From NCBI RefSeq assembly GCF_947492715.1, contig NZ_CANLNS010000001.1, forward strand, positions 1,364,001-1,428,000: a stretch of DNA of 64,000 nt, in the 5' to 3' direction. The notes below the pieces were generated by a model. The model saw nothing but the letters and a program-made list of their open reading frames with translations, was not told the DNA's origin and did no database searches. The stretch is from an uncultured Psychroserpens sp. Lineage in GTDB: Bacteria > Bacteroidota > Bacteroidia > Flavobacteriales > Flavobacteriaceae. How positions within the stretch are numbered: position 1 is the stretch's first letter; the number at the start of each line of letters is the position of its first letter. The position numbers and the translations under genes were made by a program. Shown here piece after piece: positions 1-9,478 of this stretch.

Positions 1-221
1 CAGGTTTTAAATTTTTCAGGAATGCTATCGTTATGCGGAAATCGCCATTGGCCATCTTTAGCAATTTGAGCACCCAAAAGCTCATTATTTTTACTTGTAA
101 TTACAGTCGCTGTAGGATCTATAAATAAGTCACTAGGTAAACAAAAAGCATAAATAATAAGGCCTATCGCTAATACGACAAATCTCTTTTTACGCTTTTT
201 TATGTAGTTTACTAGTTTCAT
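1..221 (-). CDS. pbpC: Penicillin-binding protein 1C, N-terminal fragment (cut by window edge)
   Basis: The first 73 residues of a protein that continues past the left edge. It starts with ATG at 221, directly abutting the stop of the upstream gene. Residues 1-13 are basic, about 14-29 form one membrane anchor, and residues 48-62 contain LLGAQIAKDGQWRFP, which is characteristic of the start of the periplasmic part of PBP1C. PBP1C is a bifunctional glycosyltransferase/transpeptidase-like protein acting on peptidoglycan at the inner membrane. Its position downstream of an alpha-2-macroglobulin gene on the same strand matches the well-known pbpC/A2M linkage. Catalytic domains lie outside the window, so their integrity cannot be judged. 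Confidence 0.85.
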   Translation of the reverse strand, partial: MKLVNYIKKRKKRFVVLAIGLIIYAFCLPSDLFIDPTATVITSKNNELLGAQIAKDGQWRFPHNDSIPEKFKT

Positions 222-530
222 TTATTTTACAAATTCATAATCACGTTCTACTTTACAAATTCTCACTCTATACCAACGGTACCAGTCTTGACGCCCTTTT
301 TGTTGTGCCACTAAATGATCAGTTTGCTGTTTCCAGTTTTTAATAGCCTCAAGACTTTCCCAATAACTAACAGTAATTCCTATGGTGTCTCTGGCACTTT
401 CAATACCTATAAAACCCTCTTGTTGTTTCGCTAGAGCTTCCATTTGGTTAGCCATTTCTTCATAACCATCTGTAGTATCAGATTGTGTTGAGGTGAAAAT
501 TACTGCGTAATATGGTTTGTTATTTTGCAT
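222..530 (-). CDS. Antibiotic biosynthesis monooxygenase (ABM) domain protein
   Basis: A 102-residue soluble protein with the ABM/dimeric alpha-beta barrel pattern: YYAVIFTS near the start, a central GFIGIESARD segment, then ITVSYWESLEAIKNWKQQTDH and a tyrosine/tryptophan-rich end (WYRWYRVRI). Such proteins are often heme-degrading or quinone-oxidising monooxygenases, but many have no known substrate. The reading frame extends upstream to a TTG at 557. The ATG at 530 is preferred because it leaves only an 11-bp overlap with the upstream lipoprotein gene and places the ABM fold at the N-terminus. The stop abuts the pbpC start, so the genes are very likely co-transcribed. Its role beside pbpC and A2M is unknown. 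Confidence 0.8.
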   Translation of the reverse strand: MQNNKPYYAVIFTSTQSDTTDGYEEMANQMEALAKQQEGFIGIESARDTIGITVSYWESLEAIKNWKQQTDHLVAQQKGRQDWYRWYRVRICKVERDYEFVK

Positions 531-768
531 GGTACTTACCAGTTTTATTGTTATCAATCTTTTTTATAATCAATACTTGGCTGTTATCAAACCGTTGTAT
601 CGAGGATACTTTAATAGCCACAGGAATTTGGTTTCTAAAAATGGTGTCGTTTTCAATTTTGAAACTATCAATTTCCTGATGTTCATATAACGATTTAGTT
701 TTTGAATCATCGATGCCACAAGCATAGCATAGCGGTAACATCAGTAAAAATATACTATACTTTTTCAT
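520..768 (-). CDS. Small putative lipoprotein
   Basis: An 82-residue protein starting MKKYSIFLLMLPLCYACG, a short lipoprotein signal with lipobox LCYAC and predicted lipidated Cys17. The remaining 65 residues are hydrophilic and show no family I recognise. It lies 5 bp after the alpha-2-macroglobulin gene and overlaps the next gene by 11 bp, so it belongs to the A2M/pbpC transcript. It may be a lineage-specific envelope accessory protein. Function unknown. Confidence 0.65.
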   Translation of the reverse strand: MKKYSIFLLMLPLCYACGIDDSKTKSLYEHQEIDSFKIENDTIFRNQIPVAIKVSSIQRFDNSQVLIIKKIDNNKTGKYHAK

Positions 769-773
769 CTGTT

Positions 774-3700
774 CTATTTTTTAACTTCAATCCAACGTCC
801 TTTATTTCTCACAAAGAAATCATTATCATACATAGCCTCCACTTGCGTACCTGGTAAATAGTAGGTGCCTAGGTAAGCTGCATTGAGCATTACGGTAAAC
901 ACTCTAGTGCCGCGCTTTCCTTTTCGAGGTAAGTCGAAATAAAAATTCACACGATCATCTCTAATATCTGTATATCTGGCATTACTTGTTGTTGTATCAC
1001 CATAATCTGTAAAACGTGTATTTACAATCTCCCATCCCGAAGGGAAAATCTGAGTAAGTGCCACATCTCGTAGCGACTCATTTTTTAGGTTACTCACACT
1101 AATTCTTGCCACAATATCTTGCCCTTGCTGCAATTCGGATACGTTAAGACGATTTCCTTTTAAATCTTGGTAGATAACAGAAACACTTAAACCACGTTGC
1201 TCTGCCAATTCTTGTCCTAAAGGAAGTTTTCCTGAATTTAAAACACGTACATAAACCAAGTTGCTAATAGCATTCTTTAAAGTTAATGTGTTAGAACCGT
1301 CTTTAACGGCAAGTTTGCGCTGCGCAATAGTGCTTTTGGTGTCTATTGTTTCTGTCTTTCCATTAAAGGTATAACTGAAATTCATATGCTTTCCACCATT
1401 GGCTTCTACCATTTTTGCCATAGCTAATAAACTGTAAGCTGTTGTTTGTGTACTCATCCATTGCGTACTTGATAAATCTTTAGCGATGTATTCTGCAATT
1501 TCTCGAGCTTTAGGGTTTTTAGTAATAATCATGGTTTCTAAAGCCATAGCTCTATTTCGATCTACTGAACCATAAGTATAATAATTATATTTAGGCGGTT
1601 TGAAATCGATGTTAGCTGTTTTCGATAGTTGTTCGCTTGCTTCCTTTTGACCAGCTAGAGCATACGCTGCTGCTAATCGCCATTTGGCCTCGTTTGAAAT
1701 TTCGGTGAATTCTCGTAATCTATTCATAGAGGCAAGGTCTGGGCTTCCAGCTAAGGCCAAAGTGTATAATCGGTAGGCCTGAGCCAAATCCGAATTATAA
1801 CGTCTATAGCTTGGTCTCCAGTCTCTAGCGGCTTCTTTTTGGTAACGTAACCAGTTGCTTTTAAAGGTTAGAGGTAATACAAAGCCTTTCTTTTCGGCTT
1901 CAATCATAAAATGTCCGGCGTAACTTGTTCCCCAGTCGTTGGCCGTATTTTCACCAATCCAATAACTCATGCCTCCATTGGGTCTTTGGAAATTCCCTAA
2001 ACGTTTTATGCCATTTTCTATATTTGATTGAATTTGCTGGCGCTTTTCGTATTTAAGATCGAAAATATCACTTAAGTATAACTGCGGAAACACACTCGAC
2101 GTCGTTTGCTCAACACATCCATGTGGATATTGAATGAGATATTCCAATCGTTTTGAGAAATCCATTGGAGGTAATGTTGAAAACTCAACAGTTGCCGAAT
2201 TTGTTCCAGGAACTCCAAAGGTTGAAAAATCTAGACTTTGCGATGCATTTGCTTCTAATTGCGCATTTTCAAATTTTGAAGTTATCGGATTTGGATTCAC
2301 AACATCTAGTTCTACTTTATATGTTGACTTCTCACCATTTCCTGTTGCAATCACTTCAACAGTATTGATACCTTTTGCCTTGCTAACGTCTAATTGGAAA
2401 TAAGCCATTTGCTCATCTGGTTTTGCAAAAGACAATTTTTGAGAATTATTACCTACCACAGAAATACCATCACTTAATTTTAAACTTAAATTGACATTTT
2501 TTACTTTAGGTTCCATCGCAAACACGGTCACAGGAAGGGTTACTTTTTCTCCCGGACTTAATTTTCTTGGTAAGGTTGCCAACACCATTAATGGTTTTTT
2601 TACTTCAACAGATTTGTCTGTGCTTCCATAGGCTTCTGTTTGATTATTTCCTGCTACAACCATAGTTCGAACGGCTCCAACATAATTTGGCATTTTAATT
2701 TTGTGAGATTGTCTTCCACCAGCTTCTAGCTTAAAAGGTCCTAAATAGGTAACAACAGGTTTAAAGCGATTGGCTTTTTTATTTTTACCCTTAGCTGCAC
2801 TTCCGTCACCACCAATTGCAAATACCTGATCGATACTGCCAGAATATGCACCAATAACATCATCAAAAATATCCCATGTTTTTACACCCAGTGCTTCGCG
2901 AGAATAGAAAGTGTTCCACGCATTAGGCGTTTTAAATCGGGTTAAATCGAGCAGTCCTTCTTCAACCATTGCAATAGTATAGGTCATGGCCTTTTTATTC
3001 TTTTCAGAAACATAGACCTCAAATTCTTGCTCTGGTCTTAAAACACTTGCCATGCGTAATTCTGGTTCTAGAATGGTTTTTGGATCTTCAACTAAGATTG
3101 GAATAACACCATATAACCTAATAGGTAAGTCATTACTTGTAATAGCATGCGGTTGCAATAAAGAGATATTAACAAACACGTTTGGCGCCATTTCCGAAGT
3201 AATAGGTATATTAACCGTTGTTTCTCCTTTTTTAGTTTTTACCCATTTGTGTTCAATCACGTCAGAACCATTTTCTATACTAATCAAGGCACGACCTTCG
3301 TTCCCAGATGGGAATTTTATTTTTGCCGTTTCACCAACGATATATTTATTTTTATCAGAGGCAAACACTAACATTTTAGCTGCTTCTTTATTGTTTCCTG
3401 TAGACATTCCAGACCAATTTCTATAGAAATATGCCGTACGTCCAGTAGCATGACCACTTACAGGATCATATACTCTAATAAGGTAACGACCTCTATCGTT
3501 TTCAGGAATTTTAATAGTAAATGATGTTTTACCATTGGCTCCCGTTGAAGCCTTTTTTGTTAATATAGGTCTATGGTAACTACTCGATACATAATTAGAT
3601 AGGTTATCATATGATGAGTTCCACCACCAACGCCATTCAATTTTATAAACTTTAATTTCGAGGTTTTCGCGTTTTACAGGTTTTCCGTCTTTATCAACAA

Positions 3701-6356
3701 CGGCTAAATCGAAAGTTTGATTAGTATCTGTAAAATAAGAACCATAATAATTTCCTTTTGGAGATTTTAAACCAACGTAGGATTCGTATGGAGAATACGT
3801 TTTTGTAAAGGCGTCTAGAGAAAAGTCCCCACCATTCTCAAATGCTCTTACCAAAAATTGTGCATTAAGCATACCTGGCGCATTTTTTCCAATATCAAGG
3901 TTAGTGTCGATCGTTGCTTTTCCTTCTTCGCTTAAATTTCCTTCAAAAACATTTAATTCTTCAGTACTAAACTGGCGTGTAGGATCGCTAAACACATAAC
4001 CTTTAAAATTTTTAAAACTAGTATAAGAGCTGCTAAACTTAGCTTTTATTTCGGCCTTTATATGTTTTGCAGGAGCACCATGTAGCCATTTTACATCTAA
4101 TGTTCCGTCTAGAGGTACTTCACTAGATAGTATATCTTGTTTGAAATCGACTTTAATTTTGAGTCGGTTGGGCTTTACTGTTTCTACCTTTAATGCTTTA
4201 TAAAATTGTGCGCCTCCCACAGACACTTTAGCATTGTAGTTTCCTGTTTTTCCTTCTGAAACTGTAGGAACAATAAACTTATAGAAATTATTGACATTAT
4301 CGGATGTCACATGTTTGTAGATGAGTTTTCCATTGGGATCGGTAACCTCCATTTTTACAGGGTGGCCTTTAGGCAATTCGTTGGCTTTGTCATTTAACAT
4401 AAATGTTAAGAATAACGAATCTCCAGGGCGCCATACACCACGCTCACCGTAGATATAACCTTTGAGCCCACGTTGTAATCTATTTCCCGAAACATCAAAT
4501 TTGCTTAATGATAAAGAGTTACCATCTGTAAGTCTTAAATAGCTTGTGTTATTTCCCTTAGAAACAATAGCAAATGATGCAAACTTATTGGCATCATATG
4601 ATGCTAATCCTTCACTATTTGTTGAAACTGTGCCTATTTCTTGTTGCTGAAAATTGTACAATTTTATGGTTGCATTTGCCTCCGGATTAGTATTTAAAAT
4701 ATTAGTTACAGCAAAGTAATAGTTGTTGCCAGCACCTTGCTTTACAATAACACCAAGATTAGAAGCCAATAGGTTTTGTGCGATAATTTTACCGTCACCA
4801 TAATAGGCGTCATGACAAGGATTATTGCGTTGTCTCCAATTATAGGTGTGATTTCTGTATCTATACGTTCGGTTATCCCAATATTCTTGCTCTCTTAATT
4901 CGTCGTCTTCGGTATTAGAATCGGCATACTCATCATAATAGTAGTCTTCTTCGTAATAATAATCGTCATATTCGTCATTTTCATTGAGCGCACTATCAGG
5001 ATTAGCTTCACAATCATAGAGTGAGTATTTCCTAGAATAGCTAAGTTCAACTCTATAGATAGCACCAGGGTCTGCTTTAAAATATTTAGAAAGATCAATG
5101 CTATAGGCTTTCCATTTTCCAGAGTTTTCGGCAGCAGATTGTAGTTGAATTGTTTGCTTAGCAATACGACGACCAACACGTTTTATTTCATTGTCGTTGT
5201 TGCTACTCATAACATTATCTTGAAGAAATTGTAATACATTATCCTCGAATATTTTGATGATTCTAATATCAACAGCACTTAAGTTTACGGCTTCGAAATT
5301 GAACTTTAACTCCTTAGAGTTTGGTAAAATGGTTCCGTTACTTACTAAACGAACTTGGGGTTTTATTTCTTCGAATGAGATGGCTTCTGAAAACGGACTT
5401 TTAAGTTTGTAACCATCTGTATTCTTTATGCCTTGGAATACATCAACTTGAATGTTTCCAATGAGTTTCGTGTCTGGATAGACTTTTAAGACATTCCCAA
5501 CGACAACAAACTTTGGATCTTTAACATTCTGAATTGTTACCAAACCGTCAAAATTTTGTTGGGTTTTTATCGGGTCTGAAAAATTAATATATAAGAATTG
5601 TTCTGGAGATTTGTAGGCTTCAACATTTACTATTTTGAAATTGTTAATACCAGGAATTTGAATCGTATTCTCACCTTCATTTTCTGCGTTTATGACCTTT
5701 CCATTCCATTGTATTAGAATTTCAGAATCATCAACAAAACGGTTTATACTATCTATTCTAAAATCAAAATATTTAGCATCCTTTTCGAGTTCGTTAAAAT
5801 GTAGCTTAAGTTGCTTTCCGTTTTGAGTGGCTTTCACCAATTTTTTTGCATCCTCTAGCGAAATTATATCTGCCGATTTAATAGATGCTTCTAGATATTG
5901 CCATTTTTTACTATACGACTGTAGTGCATTCGTAGCTATATTGAAATTTGGTGTTATGGTTTTAAACTGAAAAGTATAGTCCTTATAATTTTTAGGCATG
6001 TCTTTATAAATCTTATCTAACTTAACAACCACAGTATATTCTGTTGCGGGTTCTAAATGCTCATCTGGCGTAAAAACCATTGTGTGTTTGTTTACAGCTT
6101 TTAAAGTACCTTCAACATGAGGAGATATTCCAATAAGATCATCTGTAATTTCTTTGTTGATGTCCCAATCAGCAACATCATTAGATAGATTGATGGTTAT
6201 AGGATTAACTACAGATTGCAAACCAGAAGATGTATAACTTATATAATCTCTAAATTTAAAGAGGTTATCAGTTTCTTGAGTAGAAGGCTCTTTTTTCTTA
6301 CATGAAAAAACGATGGCGAGACATAAAATTAAGGCGAACAGATGTTTTGGTTTCAT
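774..6356 (-). CDS. Alpha-2-macroglobulin family lipoprotein with thioester
   Basis: A giant lipoprotein of 1860 residues, a usual size for bacterial A2M. MKPKHLFALILCLAIVFSCK is a lipoprotein signal (lipobox VFSC); an ATG four codons upstream at 6368 is possible but less likely. Macroglobulin-like beta domains fill the N-terminal part, and the segment GERGVWRPGDSLFL is typical of the A2M_N (MG2-like) region. The thioester site is intact: HGCVEQT, with Cys near residue 1414 and Gln near 1417, followed by an alpha-helical domain with GGMSYW. By analogy with E. coli YfhM it should trap proteases that breach the outer membrane, with PBP1C repairing the wall. An insertion near residues 456-496 is very rich in Asp, Glu and Tyr, which is unusual. 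Confidence 0.93.
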   Translation of the reverse strand: MKPKHLFALILCLAIVFSCKKKEPSTQETDNLFKFRDYISYTSSGLQSVVNPITINLSNDVADWDINKEITDDLIGISPHVEGTLKAVNKHTMVFTPDEHLEPATEYTVVVKLDKIYKDMPKNYKDYTFQFKTITPNFNIATNALQSYSKKWQYLEASIKSADIISLEDAKKLVKATQNGKQLKLHFNELEKDAKYFDFRIDSINRFVDDSEILIQWNGKVINAENEGENTIQIPGINNFKIVNVEAYKSPEQFLYINFSDPIKTQQNFDGLVTIQNVKDPKFVVVGNVLKVYPDTKLIGNIQVDVFQGIKNTDGYKLKSPFSEAISFEEIKPQVRLVSNGTILPNSKELKFNFEAVNLSAVDIRIIKIFEDNVLQFLQDNVMSSNNDNEIKRVGRRIAKQTIQLQSAAENSGKWKAYSIDLSKYFKADPGAIYRVELSYSRKYSLYDCEANPDSALNENDEYDDYYYEEDYYYDEYADSNTEDDELREQEYWDNRTYRYRNHTYNWRQRNNPCHDAYYGDGKIIAQNLLASNLGVIVKQGAGNNYYFAVTNILNTNPEANATIKLYNFQQQEIGTVSTNSEGLASYDANKFASFAIVSKGNNTSYLRLTDGNSLSLSKFDVSGNRLQRGLKGYIYGERGVWRPGDSLFLTFMLNDKANELPKGHPVKMEVTDPNGKLIYKHVTSDNVNNFYKFIVPTVSEGKTGNYNAKVSVGGAQFYKALKVETVKPNRLKIKVDFKQDILSSEVPLDGTLDVKWLHGAPAKHIKAEIKAKFSSSYTSFKNFKGYVFSDPTRQFSTEELNVFEGNLSEEGKATIDTNLDIGKNAPGMLNAQFLVRAFENGGDFSLDAFTKTYSPYESYVGLKSPKGNYYGSYFTDTNQTFDLAVVDKDGKPVKRENLEIKVYKIEWRWWWNSSYDNLSNYVSSSYHRPILTKKASTGANGKTSFTIKIPENDRGRYLIRVYDPVSGHATGRTAYFYRNWSGMSTGNNKEAAKMLVFASDKNKYIVGETAKIKFPSGNEGRALISIENGSDVIEHKWVKTKKGETTVNIPITSEMAPNVFVNISLLQPHAITSNDLPIRLYGVIPILVEDPKTILEPELRMASVLRPEQEFEVYVSEKNKKAMTYTIAMVEEGLLDLTRFKTPNAWNTFYSREALGVKTWDIFDDVIGAYSGSIDQVFAIGGDGSAAKGKNKKANRFKPVVTYLGPFKLEAGGRQSHKIKMPNYVGAVRTMVVAGNNQTEAYGSTDKSVEVKKPLMVLATLPRKLSPGEKVTLPVTVFAMEPKVKNVNLSLKLSDGISVVGNNSQKLSFAKPDEQMAYFQLDVSKAKGINTVEVIATGNGEKSTYKVELDVVNPNPITSKFENAQLEANASQSLDFSTFGVPGTNSATVEFSTLPPMDFSKRLEYLIQYPHGCVEQTTSSVFPQLYLSDIFDLKYEKRQQIQSNIENGIKRLGNFQRPNGGMSYWIGENTANDWGTSYAGHFMIEAEKKGFVLPLTFKSNWLRYQKEAARDWRPSYRRYNSDLAQAYRLYTLALAGSPDLASMNRLREFTEISNEAKWRLAAAYALAGQKEASEQLSKTANIDFKPPKYNYYTYGSVDRNRAMALETMIITKNPKAREIAEYIAKDLSSTQWMSTQTTAYSLLAMAKMVEANGGKHMNFSYTFNGKTETIDTKSTIAQRKLAVKDGSNTLTLKNAISNLVYVRVLNSGKLPLGQELAEQRGLSVSVIYQDLKGNRLNVSELQQGQDIVARISVSNLKNESLRDVALTQIFPSGWEIVNTRFTDYGDTTTSNARYTDIRDDRVNFYFDLPRKGKRGTRVFTVMLNAAYLGTYYLPGTQVEAMYDNDFFVRNKGRWIEVKK

Positions 6357-6548
6357 GGCGATGGACATGTTATTATTGGTTTAGACTATAATTTTCAACT
6401 ACCGGTTTGACAGTTGAATACTATAAAATTACATGATTAAGAGGGCTTAATGATGTGGTTTTAGTTATTTGTTACAGACAAAGTAGTATTCGTTACGAAT
6501 TGAATAGAATTCGTTTCTATAAAGAAATAGCACCAAATATGCGTATGT

Positions 6549-7631
6549 CTATTCTTTGTAAATTCCAACAGTTAATTCTCCTTTGTCATTCATTGACGCT
6601 CTGTACATACCTGCTGTATTAAATTCGGCAACCATGTTGCCCTCTTTATCAACCGCAACAATTCCACCATCACCTCCAAGTTGAGGTACTTTGTTTTGAA
6701 TAACTTCTTGAGCCGCCTCTTTTAAGGACAACCCTTTGTATTGCATTAATGCAGAAATATCATGAGCAACCATAGCACGAATAAAATATTCGCCCCAACC
6801 TGTGCTAGACACGGCGCACGAGTTATTGTTTGCATAGGTTCCTGCTCCAATAATTGGTGCATCTCCAACGCGTCCATAACGTTTGTTGGTCATACCACCT
6901 GTAGACGTTCCAGCAGCTAAGTTTCCATCTTTGTCTAAAGCCGCACAGCCAACAGTTCCGAATTTATAATTTTGAATTTCGGCATCGTAGAAAGCGGTTT
7001 TATCATTATGATCTAACTCAATGTTTTCCTTTTCCTTTGCCCGTTTAACCCCGTTTAGTCGTCTTTCTGTATAAAAATAACTAGGCTCTACTATGGTTAG
7101 ACCTTGCTCTTTAGCATAAGTTTCGGCACCCTGTCCAGCCATCATTACATGTGGAGATTTGTCCATAATAATTCGTGCTAAATCAATCGGATTTCTAACC
7201 GTTGTTGTTCCTGCAGATGCTCCGGCATTTAATGTCTTTCCATCCATGATGGATGCATCCAACTCATTAGTTTCAGCGTTTGTATATACGGCACCTTTTC
7301 CTGCATTGAATAACGGAGAATCTTCCATGACATTAATAGTCTTTTGAACTGCGTCAAGGCTCGTTCCTCCATTTTTTAATATGTCGTATCCTACCTTAAT
7401 TGCCTCTTCTAATTTTGCTTTATAAGCAGCTTCACGCTCAGGAGTCATGTTTTTTTTCAAGATGGTTCCTGCACCTCCATGTATAATAATGGCAAATTCT
7501 GGTTTCTCGTTTTTAGCATCATAGGAAGAATCTGTTGGTGCAGTTTCAGGTTCTGAGGCCACTTTTTGGGTTTTTTCACCGCAGCCAAAAAAAATGAAGA
7601 GTGCTAAAAATAATACAATAGAATGTTTCAT
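6549..7631 (-). CDS. Isoaspartyl peptidase / type 2 L-asparaginase (Ntn hydrolase), lipoprotein
   Basis: A 360-residue precursor with a lipoprotein signal, MKHSIVLFLALFIFFGCGEK. The body contains IIHGGAGTI, the N-terminal motif of the family, and GTVGCAALDKDGNLAAGTST, in which Thr226 is the predicted autocleavage site and catalytic nucleophile. It is followed by GGMTNKRYGRVGDAP and GAGTYANN, which shape the active site. The enzyme removes N-terminal isoaspartyl residues and hydrolyses asparagine. The lipid anchor places it in the periplasm or on the outer membrane, unlike the cytoplasmic E. coli IaaA. A good promoter lies just upstream at 7657-7687. It is probably monocistronic and diverges from the aldehyde dehydrogenase gene. 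Confidence 0.93.
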   Translation of the reverse strand: MKHSIVLFLALFIFFGCGEKTQKVASEPETAPTDSSYDAKNEKPEFAIIIHGGAGTILKKNMTPEREAAYKAKLEEAIKVGYDILKNGGTSLDAVQKTINVMEDSPLFNAGKGAVYTNAETNELDASIMDGKTLNAGASAGTTTVRNPIDLARIIMDKSPHVMMAGQGAETYAKEQGLTIVEPSYFYTERRLNGVKRAKEKENIELDHNDKTAFYDAEIQNYKFGTVGCAALDKDGNLAAGTSTGGMTNKRYGRVGDAPIIGAGTYANNNSCAVSSTGWGEYFIRAMVAHDISALMQYKGLSLKEAAQEVIQNKVPQLGGDGGIVAVDKEGNMVAEFNTAGMYRASMNDKGELTVGIYKE

Positions 7632-7656
7632 GGTTATGTGTTATATATAAGAGCAT

Positions 7657-7687
7657 TAAAGTTACATCATTCACCAAATTACATCAA
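7657..7687 (-). promoter_or_regulatory. Bacteroidota-type promoter for the asparaginase gene
   Basis: Read on the minus strand, TTG (7685-7687), a 20-nt spacer and TAACTTTA (7657-7664) match the Bacteroidota pattern TTG-N19-21-TAnnTTTG except for the last base. It ends 25 bp upstream of the ATG at 7631. Confidence 0.5.
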
Positions 7688-7752
7688 GTAAAAATGACTT
7701 TTTATTAGTAACTTCGCGTCAAAATTTAATAATTCTTAAAATATAAACATAT

Positions 7753-9306
7753 ATGGAAGCTACTGCTACCGATTTTGGTATAAAAGAGGCCTTAGAACAA
7801 TTAGGTGTTCATGACGTTAATGAAGGAACATCTACAGGCTCTAATAATTTTTCTAATGGAGAAATTATTGAATCGTACTCACCTGTTGACGGACAGTTAA
7901 TTGCTAAAGTGAAATCATCTACGAAAGACGATTATGAAAAAGCAATGACTGCTGCTACTACAGCTTTTAAAACTTGGAGAACAATGCCTGCTCCACAACG
8001 TGGTGAAATTGTACGTCAGTTTGGTGAGAAATTAAGAGAGAAGAAAGAAGCGCTTGGTAAATTAGTGTCTTACGAAATGGGTAAATCATATCAGGAAGGT
8101 CTTGGAGAAGTTCAAGAAATGATTGATATCTGCGATTTTGCCGTGGGATTATCACGTCAACTTCATGGTTTAACAATGCACTCTGAACGTCCAGGACATA
8201 GAATGTATGAACAATATCATCCTTTAGGTGTTGTTGGAATTATTTCAGCTTTTAATTTTCCTGTGGCTGTGTGGTCTTGGAATACTGCTTTAGCATGGAT
8301 TTGCGGTGATGTATGTATATGGAAGCCTTCTGAAAAAGCACCTGTTTGCGGTGTGGCTTGTCAAAACATTGCAGCTGAAGTTTTTGCAGAAAATAATTTG
8401 CCTGAAGGGATTTCTTGCCTGATTAATGGTGATTATCGCGTTGGAGAAATGATGACTAAAGACAAACGAGTTCCATTGGTTTCTGCAACTGGATCAACAA
8501 GAATGGGTAAAATTGTAGCTCAAGAAGTTGCTTCACGATTAGGAAAGTCTTTACTAGAATTAGGTGGAAATAATGCAATTATCGTAACACCAGACGCTGA
8601 TGTTAAAATGACTGTTATTGGAGCCGTATTTGGTGCTGTTGGAACTTGTGGTCAACGTTGTACATCAACACGTCGTTTAATTATTCATGAGAGTATTTAT
8701 GATAAGGTTAAAGATGCCGTTGTAGACGCTTACAAACAATTACGAATTGGTAACCCTTTAGATGAAAATAATCACGTTGGGCCATTAATAGACAAGGATG
8801 CAGTAAAAATGTACCAGCATGCTTTAGAAAAGGTTGTTGAAGAAGGTGGAAACGTTGTTGTTGAAGGCGGTGTTTTAGAAGGAGAAGGTTATGAAAGTGG
8901 CTGCTATGTGAAACCTGCAATCGCTGAAGCACAACCTCACTATGAGATTGTTCAACATGAAACATTTGCACCTGTATTATATTTATTAAAATACTCTGGT
9001 GATGTAGAAAATGCAATCGATATTCAAAATGAAGTTGCTCAAGGATTATCATCTGCAATAATGACTAATAATTTACGCGAAGCAGAACGTTTCTTATCTG
9101 TTCAAGGTTCTGATTGCGGTATTGCAAATGTAAATATTGGTACTTCTGGAGCTGAAATTGGCGGTGCTTTTGGTGGTGAGAAAGAAACTGGAGGAGGACG
9201 AGAATCTGGTTCTGATGCTTGGAAAATTTACATGAGACGTCAAACAAATACGATTAACTATACGACCGAGTTACCTTTAGCTCAAGGGATCAAGTTTGAT
9301 TTATAA
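7753..9306 (+). CDS. amaB: Aldehyde dehydrogenase, ALDH7/antiquitin type (alpha-aminoadipic semialdehyde dehydrogenase)
   Basis: A 517-residue soluble enzyme. Key residues are in place: Glu269 in LLELGGNNA as general base and Cys303 in GTCGQRCTSTRRL as nucleophile. The GQRCT(S/T)TRR form is typical of ALDH7 (antiquitin), which oxidises alpha-aminoadipate semialdehyde to alpha-aminoadipate in lysine catabolism. The NAD-binding segment SATGSTRMG and the conserved FNFPVAVWSWN are present. No other lysine-degradation gene is nearby and an intrinsic terminator follows, so it is probably transcribed alone. The subfamily call is by motif resemblance; other aldehydes are possible. Confidence 0.88.
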   Translation: MEATATDFGIKEALEQLGVHDVNEGTSTGSNNFSNGEIIESYSPVDGQLIAKVKSSTKDDYEKAMTAATTAFKTWRTMPAPQRGEIVRQFGEKLREKKEALGKLVSYEMGKSYQEGLGEVQEMIDICDFAVGLSRQLHGLTMHSERPGHRMYEQYHPLGVVGIISAFNFPVAVWSWNTALAWICGDVCIWKPSEKAPVCGVACQNIAAEVFAENNLPEGISCLINGDYRVGEMMTKDKRVPLVSATGSTRMGKIVAQEVASRLGKSLLELGGNNAIIVTPDADVKMTVIGAVFGAVGTCGQRCTSTRRLIIHESIYDKVKDAVVDAYKQLRIGNPLDENNHVGPLIDKDAVKMYQHALEKVVEEGGNVVVEGGVLEGEGYESGCYVKPAIAEAQPHYEIVQHETFAPVLYLLKYSGDVENAIDIQNEVAQGLSSAIMTNNLREAERFLSVQGSDCGIANVNIGTSGAEIGGAFGGEKETGGGRESGSDAWKIYMRRQTNTINYTTELPLAQGIKFDL

Positions 9307-9330
9307 ATAAAATTTTTAATACTAAAAAGG

Positions 9331-9357
9331 CCGCATCATTCGATGCGGTTTTTTTTT
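9331..9357 (+). terminator. Intrinsic terminator after the aldehyde dehydrogenase gene
   Basis: A perfect 7-bp stem, CCGCATC (9331-9337) and GATGCGG (9342-9348), with loop ATTC, followed by nine T residues. Confidence 0.92.
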
Positions 9358-9478
9358 GCTTAAAACACAAGGTAATGGCTTGATAATGTGACTTTTTTAA
9401 GATTTGTGTTTCATATATAGGATAAAAGATGTTAATTTTTTTTACATCTCAATAATTCTTAACTAAAACACTAACCAC

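Noticed and set aside
2134-3426. Plus-strand frames within the A2M gene
   Set aside because: They lie inside a well-supported minus-strand gene with family motifs throughout; no domain is recognisable in them.
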